From contig NZ_QORI02000008.1 of NCBI RefSeq assembly GCF_003325755.1, forward strand, positions 1 to 64,000: a DNA stretch of 64,000 bases, in the 5' to 3' direction. Positions within the stretch are counted from its first letter, which is position 1. Every line of letters begins with the position of its first letter. The position numbers and the translations under genes were made by a program. The notes under the pieces were generated by a model, which did not search any database, was not told where the DNA came from, and saw only the letters and a list, made by a program, of their open reading frames with translations. Shown one piece after another: positions 24,524-35,458 of the stretch. Source of the stretch: Pseudomonas sp. SST3 (GTDB taxonomy: Bacteria; Pseudomonadota; Gammaproteobacteria; Pseudomonadales; Pseudomonadaceae).

Positions 24524-26239
24524 ATGCGCATAGAACCCCGCCCGCTACCTCAAGTGCTGCCCGACCTGGGCGACTTGCCGCCACTGCTGACGCGCCTCTA
24601 CGCGGCGCGCGGCGTGCAATCGGCGGCGGAGCTGGACAAGGGATTGGCGCGCTTGATCCCCTACGGCCAGCTTAAGGGAATCGATTCGGCGGTGACGTTA
24701 TTGGTCGAGGCGCTGGAAAAGCGTCAGCGCATCCTCTTCGTCGGCGATTTCGATGCCGACGGCGCCACCGCCAGTACCGTTGGCGTCCTGGGCCTGCGTC
24801 AGTTGGGCGCTACGCATGTGGATTATCTGGTGCCCAACCGCTTCGAGTACGGCTACGGGTTGACGCCTGAGATCGTCGCCGTCGCCCTGGAGCGTCAGCC
24901 CGATCTGCTGGTGACGGTCGACAATGGTATCTCCAGCGTCGATGGCGTGGCGGCGGCCAAGGCGGCCGGGCTCAAGGTGCTCGTAACCGATCACCATCTG
25001 CCCGGGCACGAATTGCCGGTGGCAGACGCCATTGTCAATCCCAACCAGCCCGAGTGCGCCTTCCCCAGCAAGTGCATCGCTGGCGTTGGTGTCATTTTCT
25101 ACGTGCTGCTGGCGCTACGGGCCCGGTTACGCGAGTCGGGCTGGTTCGCCCGAAGCGGCTGGTCGGAGCCGAACCTGGGCGAACTGCTGGATCTGGTCGC
25201 GCTGGGCAGCGTCGCTGACGTAGTGCCGTTGGATGCCAACAACCGCATCCTGGTGCATCAGGGCTTGGCACGGATTCGGGCCGGTCGTGCGCGACCGGGA
25301 CTGCGCGCGATCCTAGAGGTCGCCGGACGTGATCATCGGCGGATCACTTCGACCGATCTCGGCTTCATTCTTGGCCCGCGGCTAAACGCGGCGGGGCGCC
25401 TGGATGATATGGCACTGGGCATCGAGTGCCTGCTCTGCGAGGACGAAGCGCTGGCGCGCGACATGGCGGTGCAGCTGGATCAACTCAATCAGGACCGCAA
25501 AGGCATTGAGCAGGGCATGCAGCGTGAGGCGCTGGCTCAACTGAAAGACCTGCCGTTGGACGACATGCCGTTCGGACTCTGCCTGTTCGAGCCGGACTGG
25601 CATCAGGGCGTCATCGGCATTCTCGCTTCGCGGCTGAAAGAGCGTTATCACCGTCCGACCATCGCCTTCGCTGACGCCGGCGAAGGAGTGCTCAAGGGCT
25701 CGGCGCGCTCGGTGCCGGGCTTCCATATTCGTGATGCGCTGGATGCGGTCGCAGCACGCCATCCGGGATTGATCAGCAAGTTCGGCGGTCATGCGATGGC
25801 GGCGGGGTTGTCGCTGCCTCAAGAGAACTTTGGCGCTTTCGCGGCCGCCTTCGATGCCGAGGTTCGCCGGCAGCTCTGCGAGGACGACCTGACCGGACGT
25901 CTGCTGACCGATGGCCAGTTGAGCATCGAGGAATTCCATTTGGAGCTGGCCAAGGCGCTGCGCAATGCCGGGCCCTGGGGGCAGCACTTCCCCGAGCCGG
26001 TGTTTCACGGCGTATTCCAGCTGATGCAACAGCGGCTGGTCGGCGAGAAGCATCTGAAAATGGTGCTCAAGAGCGAATGCGGTTCGCTGACCCTCGATGG
26101 TATCGCGTTCAACATCGACCGCGACCTCTGGCCCAACCCCACTGTGCGTTGGGCCGACTTGGCCTACAAACTGGACGTCAACGAATTCCGCGGTCGAGAA
26201 AGCGTGCAGCTGCTGGTTGCGCATATCGCGGCGCGCTGA
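24524..26239 (+). CDS. recJ: Single-stranded-DNA-specific exonuclease RecJ
   Basis: A 571-residue DHH-family 5'-3' exonuclease used in recombination, mismatch and base-excision repair. Motifs are complete: DFDADGAT (motif I), VDNGISS, TDHHLPG (the DHH), the DHHA1 motif GGHAMAAGLSL near residue 425 and the C-terminal OB-type domain. It starts 33 bases after the regulator stop with GGATAACC upstream; co-transcription is possible. Length is as usual for pseudomonads. A REP element and short noncoding spacer follow. Confidence 0.96.
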   Translation: MRIEPRPLPQVLPDLGDLPPLLTRLYAARGVQSAAELDKGLARLIPYGQLKGIDSAVTLLVEALEKRQRILFVGDFDADGATASTVGVLGLRQLGATHVDYLVPNRFEYGYGLTPEIVAVALERQPDLLVTVDNGISSVDGVAAAKAAGLKVLVTDHHLPGHELPVADAIVNPNQPECAFPSKCIAGVGVIFYVLLALRARLRESGWFARSGWSEPNLGELLDLVALGSVADVVPLDANNRILVHQGLARIRAGRARPGLRAILEVAGRDHRRITSTDLGFILGPRLNAAGRLDDMALGIECLLCEDEALARDMAVQLDQLNQDRKGIEQGMQREALAQLKDLPLDDMPFGLCLFEPDWHQGVIGILASRLKERYHRPTIAFADAGEGVLKGSARSVPGFHIRDALDAVAARHPGLISKFGGHAMAAGLSLPQENFGAFAAAFDAEVRRQLCEDDLTGRLLTDGQLSIEEFHLELAKALRNAGPWGQHFPEPVFHGVFQLMQQRLVGEKHLKMVLKSECGSLTLDGIAFNIDRDLWPNPTVRWADLAYKLDVNEFRGRESVQLLVAHIAAR

Positions 26240-26311
26240 CCACAGGTTCACGACCGGTAACGTCGCAGCCAAGGTGGCGCGGGCTCTAGCCGGCGCTAGC
26301 TGGACATCCTT

Positions 26312-26336
26312 TTCGCGAGCAAGCTCGCTCCTACAG
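26312..26336. repeat. REP-like palindrome
   Basis: The sequence TTCGCGAGC AAGCTCGCTCCTACAG is the well-known Pseudomonas REP motif (complement GTAGGAGCGAGC...GCGAA) with GCGAGC / GCTCGC arms. It sits in the 243-base space between recJ and the molybdopterin oxidoreductase gene, which otherwise shows nothing. Confidence 0.8.
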
Positions 26337-26482
26337 GAGCGGCGGCGTATCCGAACTCGGCACTGCCAGTTGCAAGATCGGTTATCTGAATCGGTCCCTA
26401 TTTGCCGCAACGTCTTTCATTGGCTACCGCCCGGCTCCGGCCTAGAGTGTTCCCATTACAAGAACAATCTTCGGAGCCTGCA

Positions 26483-28579
26483 ATGAGCGAATCGACCCTG
26501 CACCACCGTGCGTGCCATCTGTGCGAGGCCATCTGCGGCCTGACCATCGAAACTCGCGATGAGCAGATCGTTTCGATCAAGGGCGATCCGCAGGACAGCT
26601 TCAGTCGCGGCCACATCTGCCCCAAGGCTGTCGCGCTGCAGGATATCCAGAACGATCCGGATCGCCTGCGGCATCCCATGCGCCGGGTCGGCAGCGAATG
26701 GCAGGCAATCGAATGGGACGAGGCCTTCGCGCTGGTAGCCGAGCGCCTGGCCGACATTCGTGAGCACTATGGCAATAATGCGGTGGCGGTCTATCAGGGC
26801 AACCCCAGCGTGCACAACTACGGGTTGATGACCCACAGCAACTACTTCCTTGGCCAGCTCAAGACGCGCAACCGCTTTTCCGCCACCTCGGTGGATCAGC
26901 TTCCGCATCATCTGACCAGCCTGATGATGTACGGCCACGGTCTGCTGATCCCGATTCCAGACATTGATCACACCGATTTCATGTTGATACTCGGCGGCAA
27001 CCCGCTGGCGTCCAATGGCAGCATCATGACCGTGCCGGACGTGGAAAAGCGCCTGAAAGCCTTGAGGGCGCGCGGCGGTAAGCTGGTAGTGGTGGACCCG
27101 CGCCGTAGCGAAACGGCGGCCATTGCTGATCAGCACCTATTCGTACGTCCGGGTGAGGATGCGGCGCTGCTGTTCGGCTTGTTGAATACGCTGTTCGCTG
27201 AAGGCTTGACCCGTTCCGGTCATCTACCGGTTGAAGGGCTGGATGAACTGCGCGCGGCGGCTGCGCCTTTCACCGCAGAGGCCATGAGCGTGCGTTGCGG
27301 TGTGCCGGCCGAGCAGATCCGGCAGCTGGCGCGCGACTTTGCAGCGGCTGACAAAGCGGTCTGCTACGGGCGCATGGGGGTGTCTACGCAAGCCTTTGGC
27401 ACGCTTTGTCAGTGGCTGGTGCAGTCGATCAATCTGGTCACCGGCAATCTGGATCGGGTGGGCGGTGCGCTCTGCACCGAACCGGCCGTTGATCTGGTAG
27501 CGAATACATCCGGCGGACATTTCAACCGCTGGCAGAGCCGGGTGTCGGGACTACCAGAATATGGCGGTGAACTACCGGTCTCGGCGCTGGCCGAGGAAAT
27601 GCTCACCGAAGGGGAAGGACAGGTGCGTGCGCTGGTTACCGTTGCTGGAAACCCCGTGCTGTCCACACCCAACGGCCGCCAGTTGGAGCAGGCGCTGGAC
27701 GGGCTGGAGTTCATGGTCAGCGTGGATTTCTATATCAACGAAACCACCCGTTACGCCGATCTGATCCTGCCGCCGACGGCACCGCTCGAGCACAATCACT
27801 ACGACACTACCTTCAACGTGTTTGCAGTGCGCAACGTCACCCGATTCAACGAAGCCGTGCTCGGCAAACCAACGGGTGCGCTGCACGACTGGGAAATCTT
27901 CATCGGACTGGCCAAGGCCTTCGCGGCGCGTATCGGAGCTGAGCTGAAGCCGACCATGGCGCCCGAGCAGATGATCGACATGGGGCTGCGCGCAGGTCCT
28001 CATGGGAATGGCAGCGCGTCTGACCTGAGCCTCGCCAAACTGCGTGACTTTCCGCACGGCCTGGACCTAGGGCCACTGCAGCCGAACCTTACCGGCCGTC
28101 TGAAAACCGCCAGTCAAAAGATTCAGGCGGCACCTGAGCTGTTTCTCGGCGACTTGGCGCGTTTCGCGGCTACAACGCTGCCGCAGGAAGGCCAGCTGAT
28201 GCTTATCGGGCGTCGTCATGTGCGCAGCAACAACTCTTGGATGCACAACTATCACCGCCTGGTGAAGGGAAAGCCCCGTCATCAGTTGCTGATGAACCCG
28301 GTGGACCTGAGTCGTCTCGGTCTGGCTGACGGCCAACGCGTGCGGGTTCGTTCTCGCGTCGGCATGATCGAAGTGGAAGTGGCCGCCAGTGACGAAATGA
28401 TGCCCGGCGTGGTTAGCCTGCCGCACGGCTGGGGGCATGCACGGCCCGGTGTGCAGATGGGTATCGCCAGCAGCCAACCCGGGGCCAGCGCTAATGACCT
28501 GACCGATGAGCGCCGGCTGGACGTGCTGTCCGGCAATGCGGCGCTCAATGGCGTGCCGGTGCAGGTGGAGGCGGCGTAG
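26483..28579 (+). CDS. Molybdopterin-dependent oxidoreductase with N-terminal 4Fe-4S site
   Basis: A 698-residue enzyme of the DMSO-reductase family. Residues 9-50 hold the iron-sulfur motif CHLCEAICGLTIE...GHICPKA (Cys-x2-Cys-x3-Cys-xn-Cys). Molybdopterin-domain segments follow (VYQGNPSVHNYGLM, LGGNPLASNGSIM, KLVVVDPRRSETA, GRMGVSTQAFG), and the C-terminal dinucleotide-binding domain has RRHVRSNNSWMHN and VSLPHGWGHA. No Tat signal is present, so it should be cytoplasmic, like assimilatory nitrate reductase or soluble formate dehydrogenases. No partner subunit is adjacent. The substrate cannot be named. The ATG at 26483 follows CGGAGCC. Confidence 0.88.
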   Translation: MSESTLHHRACHLCEAICGLTIETRDEQIVSIKGDPQDSFSRGHICPKAVALQDIQNDPDRLRHPMRRVGSEWQAIEWDEAFALVAERLADIREHYGNNAVAVYQGNPSVHNYGLMTHSNYFLGQLKTRNRFSATSVDQLPHHLTSLMMYGHGLLIPIPDIDHTDFMLILGGNPLASNGSIMTVPDVEKRLKALRARGGKLVVVDPRRSETAAIADQHLFVRPGEDAALLFGLLNTLFAEGLTRSGHLPVEGLDELRAAAAPFTAEAMSVRCGVPAEQIRQLARDFAAADKAVCYGRMGVSTQAFGTLCQWLVQSINLVTGNLDRVGGALCTEPAVDLVANTSGGHFNRWQSRVSGLPEYGGELPVSALAEEMLTEGEGQVRALVTVAGNPVLSTPNGRQLEQALDGLEFMVSVDFYINETTRYADLILPPTAPLEHNHYDTTFNVFAVRNVTRFNEAVLGKPTGALHDWEIFIGLAKAFAARIGAELKPTMAPEQMIDMGLRAGPHGNGSASDLSLAKLRDFPHGLDLGPLQPNLTGRLKTASQKIQAAPELFLGDLARFAATTLPQEGQLMLIGRRHVRSNNSWMHNYHRLVKGKPRHQLLMNPVDLSRLGLADGQRVRVRSRVGMIEVEVAASDEMMPGVVSLPHGWGHARPGVQMGIASSQPGASANDLTDERRLDVLSGNAALNGVPVQVEAA

Positions 28580-30045
<1,466 letters not shown>

Positions 30046-30075
30046 CCCCTTCATAAGATCCAGGTAGGTACGCTC

Positions 30076-30843
30076 ATGAAAACCAGCGGTTTGCTCGACC
30101 AATTGCTCAAATCGGGTCAGGACCTGTTGCAGAAGCAGCAAGGCTCCGTGACGCGCTCAACGCCTTCGAAGAGTGGGGGTTCGCTCGGAGATGTGCTCTC
30201 CGGCGCGGGTGGCCCTCTCGGTTCCATTCTGGGGGGCGGTGGCGGAGGCATCGGAAAGGGTGCATTGGCGTCCGGTGCGCTCGGTATGTTGCTGGGGAGC
30301 CGGAGCGGGCGTCGCCTCGGCGGGAAGGCCATCACCTATGGCGGTCTGGCTGCGCTCGGCATGCTGGCCTACAAAGCCTACGGTAACTGGCAGGCACAAC
30401 AGGGGCAGCAGGGCGGAGCCGGCGTAACGCAGCCAAATACCGCCCCGGCGGAGCCAAAGACGGTAGATCGCCTGCCGCCTGATCAAGTCGAAGAGCACAG
30501 CCGCGGCATCCTCAAGGCGCTGGTCGCGGCGGCCAAATCCGACGGCCATGTGGACGATCAGGAGCGCAAGATGATCGAGGCCGAACTCAGCCAGATGACC
30601 GATGACGGTGAGCTGCAGCGCTGGCTCGAGGCGGAGCTGAACAAGCCCCTGGACCCGGTCGACGTCGCTGCATCCGCGACCACGCCGGAGATGGCCTCGG
30701 AGATGTACCTCGCCAGCGTGCTGATGGTTGACGAGGAGCAGTACATGGAACGGGCGTATCTGGACGAGCTGGCTCGTCAGCTCAAGCTAGATCCACAGCT
30801 CAAGGTCGAGCTGGAAAGTCAGGTCCGCGGCGTATCCGCCTGA
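30076..30843 (+). CDS. DUF533/TerB-like membrane-associated protein
   Basis: The 255-residue protein resembles YebE/DUF533. An N-terminal segment MKTSGLLDQLLKSGQDLLQ is followed by a glycine-rich region, a hydrophobic segment around residues 70-100 (GKGALASGALGMLLG and YGGLAALGMLAYKAYG), a proline/glutamine linker, and a C-terminal TerB-like helical domain with AAKSDGHVDDQERKMIEAEL. The acidic TerB loop may bind metal. The function is unknown; E. coli yebE responds to envelope stress through Cpx. It may be co-transcribed with the flavin oxidoreductase gene. Confidence 0.85.
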   Translation: MKTSGLLDQLLKSGQDLLQKQQGSVTRSTPSKSGGSLGDVLSGAGGPLGSILGGGGGGIGKGALASGALGMLLGSRSGRRLGGKAITYGGLAALGMLAYKAYGNWQAQQGQQGGAGVTQPNTAPAEPKTVDRLPPDQVEEHSRGILKALVAAAKSDGHVDDQERKMIEAELSQMTDDGELQRWLEAELNKPLDPVDVAASATTPEMASEMYLASVLMVDEEQYMERAYLDELARQLKLDPQLKVELESQVRGVSA

Positions 30844-31008
30844 AGCTCATGTTCGAGCCGGGGCGTGGTTACCCCGGCGCAGCCTTCATTTGCGGGTCGC
30901 CAATCTTTAAAGTCGCGGTTGCCGATGGTCCCGCGCGGGCTGTCAGGCGAAGCCTGCTGCGCTATAATCGCGGGCTTTTCGCACCGTCCGATTGAGAGCT
31001 GCCCACCT

Positions 31009-32104
31009 ATGGAAATCAACCCGATCCTCAACAGCATCAAGGATCTGTCCGAGCGCACCCTGTCAATTCGGGGGTATCTTTGACTACGATCAGAAGCATG
31101 ATCGCCTCGTCGAAGTAAACCGCGAACTCGAAGACCCCAACGTCTGGAACAATCCTGAGTACGCCCAGAATCTGGGCCGCGAGCGCGCTACCCTGGCGCA
31201 GATCGTCGAAACCATTGACGAGCTCGACGGAGGCCTGGCCGATTCCAGCGACCTGCTCGACATGGCTGTTGAAGAAGACGACCAGAGCGCAGTGGACGAC
31301 GTAGCTGCCGAGCTGGACCGTCTGCGCGGCATCCTCGAAGGGCTGGAATTCCGCCGCATGTTCAGTGGCGAGATGGACCCCAACAACGCTTATCTCGACA
31401 TCCAGGCCGGTTCCGGCGGCACCGAGGCTCAGGACTGGGCCAACATGCTGTTGCGCATGTACTTGCGCTGGGCTGATAAACGTGGCTTCGACGCCACCAT
31501 CATGGAGCTGTCCGAGGGCGAAGTCGCCGGCATCAAGGGTGCGACGCTGCACATCAAGGGTGAATATGCCTTTGGTTGGCTGCGCACCGAAATTGGTGTG
31601 CACCGCCTGGTGCGTAAGAGTCCGTTCGACTCCGGCAACCGTCGCCACACCTCGTTCACTGCAGTGTTCGTCTCGCCGGAAATCGATGACAACATCGAGA
31701 TCGAGATCAATCCGGCCGACCTGCGCATCGACACCTACCGCTCCTCGGGCGCTGGCGGTCAGCACGTCAACACCACCGATTCGGCCGTACGAATCACCCA
31801 CGTGCCCACCAACACCGTGGTCAGCTGTCAGAACGAACGGTCCCAGCACGCCAACAAGGACACCGCCATGAAAATGCTGCGGGCCAAGTTGTACGAGCAG
31901 GAGATGCAGAAGCGCAACGCGGCGTCCCAGGCACTGGAAGACACCAAGTCGGATATCGGCTGGGGGCACCAGATCCGCTCCTACGTACTCGATCAGTCCC
32001 GCATCAAGGATCTTCGCACCAGCGTGGAACGCAGCGACTGCGACAAGGTGCTGGATGGAGATATCGACGAGTACCTCGAAGCCAGCCTAAAGCAGGGGCT
32101 TTAA
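31009..32104 (+). CDS. prfB: Peptide chain release factor 2 (programmed +1 frameshift)
   Basis: RF2 reads stop codons UAA and UGA. The first 24 codons end at CTT-TGA-C (31078-31084), the classical self-regulating site, preceded by the GGGGG Shine-Dalgarno-like run at 31070-31074; the ribosome slips +1 and continues from GAC at 31082. The product is 364 residues. The catalytic GGQ occurs in [16 protein letters not shown], with the tRNA-mimic features around [10 protein letters not shown] (SPF anticodon-like motif). When RF2 is scarce, slippage increases and more RF2 is made. lysS follows, as in most gammaproteobacteria. An intact gene, not a pseudogene. Confidence 0.97.
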
Positions 32105-32130
32105 GGCACATCGGGCACGAGCACGGAACG

Positions 32131-32211
32131 ACGTAGGGTGGGCCGGACGGCGTTCCGCTTCAGCCCACCAGAACACGGCACGGGTCCTCGGTGGGCTGAA
32201 GCTCACCCTAC
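32131..32211. repeat. Nested inverted repeat between prfB and lysS
   Basis: Outer arms GTAGGGTG (32132) and CACCCTAC (ending 32211) and inner arms CTTCAGCCCACC (32158-32169) and GGTGGGCTGAAG (32190-32201) make a long cruciform-forming element. The TAGGGTGGGCTGAAG core is a common dispersed extragenic palindrome in pseudomonads. It could affect transcript processing between prfB and lysS. Confidence 0.75.
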
Positions 32212-32313
32212 TGTTGAAACCCGCGCCACAGGTCGTTTCAGCCTGCACGGCCATCAGAACATTAGCTAGCCAATCCATGGGTCTAAACGATCCACGCGAC
32301 GGAATAATTGACC

Positions 32314-33816
32314 ATGAGCGAACAACCGCTGAACCAGCATGCCATCCAAGAGGAAGAAAACAGCCTGATCCTTCAGCGCAAGGAAAAACTGGCCGCCGAG
32401 CGCGCCAAGGGCAACGTTTTCCCCAATGACTTCCGCCGCGACAGCTACTGCAACGACCTGCAGCTGAAATACGCGGACAAGACCAAGGAAGAGCTGGCCG
32501 AAGCGGCGATCCCGGTGAAGGTCGCCGGTCGCATCATGCTCAACCGCGGCGCCTTCATGGTGCTGCAGGACATGAGCGGTCGCATCCAGGTTTACGTCAA
32601 CCGCAAGACACTGCCGGCCGAGACCCTGGAAGCCATCAAGCACTGGGACCTGGGCGACATCATCGCCGCCGAGGGCACCCTGGCGCGCTCGGGCAAGGGC
32701 GACCTCTATGTCGAAATGACCGACGTGCGGCTGCTGACCAAGTCGCTGCGCCCGCTGCCGGACAAGCACCACGGCCTGACCGATACCGAGCAGCGCTACC
32801 GCCAGCGCTACGTCGATCTGATCGTCAACGAGGAAACCCGCCACACCTTCCGCGTGCGTTCGCAGGTGATCGGCCACATCCGCAAGTTTCTCAACGAGCG
32901 CGACTTTCTCGAAGTCGAAACGCCGATGCTGCAGACCATCCCCGGCGGTGCCGCGGCCAAGCCGTTCGAGACCCATCACAACGCCCTGGACCTGCCGATG
33001 TTCCTGCGTATCGCGCCGGAGCTTTACCTCAAGCGGCTGGTGGTCGGTGGTTTCGAGCGCGTGTTCGAGATCAACCGCAACTTCCGTAACGAAGGCGTTT
33101 CGACCCGGCACAACCCCGAATTCACCATGCTCGAGTTCTACCAGGCCTACGCCGATTACGAAGACAACATGGACCTGACCGAGGAGTTGTTCCGCGAGCT
33201 GGCGCAGCTGGTTCTCGGCAGCACCGACGTGCCATACGGCGACAAGGTGTTCCACTTCGGCGAGCCCTTCGCGCGGCTGTCGGTATTCGACGCCATCCTC
33301 AAGTTCAATCCGGAGATCAACGCCGCCGACCTGCAAGATGTCGACACTGCCCGCGCCATCGCCAAGAAGGCCGGCGCCAAGGTGCTCGGCTTCGAGGGGC
33401 TGGGCAAGCTGCAGGTGATGATTTTCGAGGAGCTGGTCGAGCACAAGCTGGAGCAGCCGACCTTTATTACCCGTTACCCGTTCGAAGTTTCGCCGCTGGC
33501 GCGTCGTAGCAACGACGATCCGAGTGTCACCGACCGTTTCGAGCTGTTCATCGGTGGCCGCGAAATCGCCAATGCGTATTCCGAGTTGAACGACGCCGAG
33601 GACCAGGCCGAGCGCTTCCATGCGCAAGTGCGCGACAAGGACGCCGGAGACGACGAAGCCATGCATTTCGATGCCGACTTCGTGCGCGCGCTGGAATACG
33701 GCATGCCGCCGACCGCAGGCGAGGGCATCGGCATCGATCGTCTGGTGATGCTGCTGACTAATTCACCGTCGATCCGCGACGTAATCTTGTTCCCGCATAT
33801 GCGCCCCGAGGTCTGA
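32314..33816 (+). CDS. lysS: Lysyl-tRNA synthetase, class II
   Basis: A 500-residue enzyme that charges tRNA-Lys. The N-terminal OB-fold binds the anticodon ([19 protein letters not shown]), and the class II core shows motif 1 ([21 protein letters not shown] region), motif 2 ([20 protein letters not shown]) and motif 3 ([12 protein letters not shown]). The ATG at 32314 is preferred over a TTG six bases earlier. It follows prfB in the conserved order, with a palindromic repeat element between. About 290 bases without a recognisable gene follow it. Confidence 0.97.
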   Translation: MSEQPLNQHAIQEEENSLILQRKEKLAAERAKGNVFPNDFRRDSYCNDLQLKYADKTKEELAEAAIPVKVAGRIMLNRGAFMVLQDMSGRIQVYVNRKTLPAETLEAIKHWDLGDIIAAEGTLARSGKGDLYVEMTDVRLLTKSLRPLPDKHHGLTDTEQRYRQRYVDLIVNEETRHTFRVRSQVIGHIRKFLNERDFLEVETPMLQTIPGGAAAKPFETHHNALDLPMFLRIAPELYLKRLVVGGFERVFEINRNFRNEGVSTRHNPEFTMLEFYQAYADYEDNMDLTEELFRELAQLVLGSTDVPYGDKVFHFGEPFARLSVFDAILKFNPEINAADLQDVDTARAIAKKAGAKVLGFEGLGKLQVMIFEELVEHKLEQPTFITRYPFEVSPLARRSNDDPSVTDRFELFIGGREIANAYSELNDAEDQAERFHAQVRDKDAGDDEAMHFDADFVRALEYGMPPTAGEGIGIDRLVMLLTNSPSIRDVILFPHMRPEV

Positions 33817-34103
33817 CCTCATCTGGCTACCCGCTCGGTGGCGCCGTGCCGAGCGGTGGCTGTCCCCGCCGCTTGCATGTGCGGTCGCGCCGGAAATGCA
33901 CCGCGCCAAGTAGAGAATCTCCGTATCAGCGTACTTGCCGCATGGCCTCTGTACGCATCGTTGTCGGCTCGATGGCTTCAGATCGGGCCCCGCCTGCCGA
34001 CAGTGTGTATGGCTGACGCAAGTTGTTCGTGAACCGAACACGGAAGGCGATGGCCCACTGATGTATAACTTGAAGGCTACGGATCATCACTGACGAGGTA
34101 CGG

Positions 34104-35398
34104 ATGAATACCCGTAACAATCTCGATGAGTATCAGAGCACGGTTCGTGCGTTGTCCGATCGCATCGTCGAAGCGCAAACCCCGGTGCGGGTGCTCGACG
34201 CGGTGAAGTGGGACGACAATATCCGCCAGGGCTTTTTTGCCGCCGGCGGTCGCGAGCTGCCCAAGGTCGATCGCGCTTATTACGAGGGCCGCCCGCTGGG
34301 CTTCGATTCCAGCGCGAAGAAAGAAGAGTTCCAGAACATCGAACGTGATATTACCCGGCAGCTGGGGCAGTTCAACCCGGTCGGGCAGATCATGCGGCGC
34401 ATGTGCAAGGAATACCGGATGGTGATCCGCATGCTCGAGGCACGCGGCACCGCCGACTTCGGCCTGATCTCACAAGAGCTTTACGGCGCCGCATCGGATG
34501 CTTTCCACGCCGGTGACCCGACGCTGGCCGATCTCGGCTTGATGCTCTCCGATTACCTGAACAACATCGCCGACCGTGGCGATTTGAAAGATGAAGCCAA
34601 GACCCTCAGCGCGCCGCAAGCGGTGAACATGCTCCAGACGCGGCTCGATTTGGTGTTCGGCGAAGGCGAAGGCGTGATCCGCGTCTTCGAGTCCGACGGC
34701 ATCCTCGCCGATGCCGCCGCGGGCGCCGACTACATCAAGATTCGCAGCGATGCGATGTTCAACGAGCGCGATGTGCGCGCGCTGGAGGTTCACGAGGGCC
34801 TGGTGCATGTCGGCACCACGCTCAACGGACAGAACCAACCCATCTGCACCTTTCTCGCCAAGGGCCCGCCGTCATCTACGGTGACCCAGGAAGGCTTGGC
34901 GATCCTGATGGAAGTCATCGCTTTCGCCTCTTACCCGACGCGTCTACGCAAACTCACCAACGCACCCGTGCCATCCACATGGCCGAGGAGGGCGCGGACT
35001 TTCTCGATGTATTCGGTTTTTTCCGCGATCAGGGATACGCCGAAGACGAGTGCTACAGCAACGCCAGTCGGGTCTTCCGCGGGTCGATTCCAAGTGGTTT
35101 GCCTTTCACCAAGGACCTGTCCTACCTGAAGGGCTTCATCATGATTTACAACTATATCCAGCTCGCGGTGCGCAAGGGTCGGCTGGAACAGATCCCGCTG
35201 CTGTTCTGCGGCAAGACTACGCTGGAGGACATGCGCACCCTTCGCCAGCTGGTCGACGAAGGCATGGTGGTGCCGCCCAAATACCTGCCGCAGCAATTCC
35301 AGGACCTCAATGCCTTGTCGGCCTGGATGTGCTTCTCCAACTTCCTCAATCACCTGAGCCTGGACCGGATCGAAGCGGATTACGCCAATATCATTTGA
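34104..35398 (+). pseudogene. QEGLA-motif (DUF1704/MATCAP-like) metallopeptidase-type protein, frameshifted
   Basis: This is the family named flavohemoglobin expression-modulating QEGLA protein (DUF1704), whose mammalian relative KIAA0895L/MATCAP is a tyrosine carboxypeptidase. The zinc-type motif HEGLVHVGT and the name-giving TQEGLAILMEVIAFAS are both present. After LRKLTN the frame breaks at 34961: an extra C (AACCGC instead of AACGC) restores RTRAIHMAEEGADFLDVFGFF and runs to the natural end with a total of about 431 residues. The cellular substrate in bacteria is unknown. A bidirectional terminator follows, shared with the TRAP genes. Confidence 0.85.
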
Positions 35399-35410
35399 TA
35401 GGCGCGTATG

Positions 35411-35440
35411 AAAAAGCCGGAGCATCTGCTCCGGCTTTTT
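35411..35440. terminator. Bidirectional rho-independent terminator
   Basis: AAAAAGCCGGAGC and GCTCCGGCTTTTT pair around ATCT. Runs of A and T on both sides let it end the QEGLA-protein transcript on the plus strand and the TRAP transporter transcript on the minus strand. Confidence 0.93.
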
Positions 35441-35458
35441 CGTTCATGCTGCCTGCAA

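Noticed and set aside
25382..26410. A 342-codon frame opposite recJ
   Set aside because: Antisense to the complete RecJ coding region; composition is typical of a high-GC shadow frame.
31009..32104. prfB as a further frameshift error
   Set aside because: The shift is +1, not a base loss, and occurs at the CTT-TGA-C site with an upstream G run, which is the known programmed frameshift of RF2.
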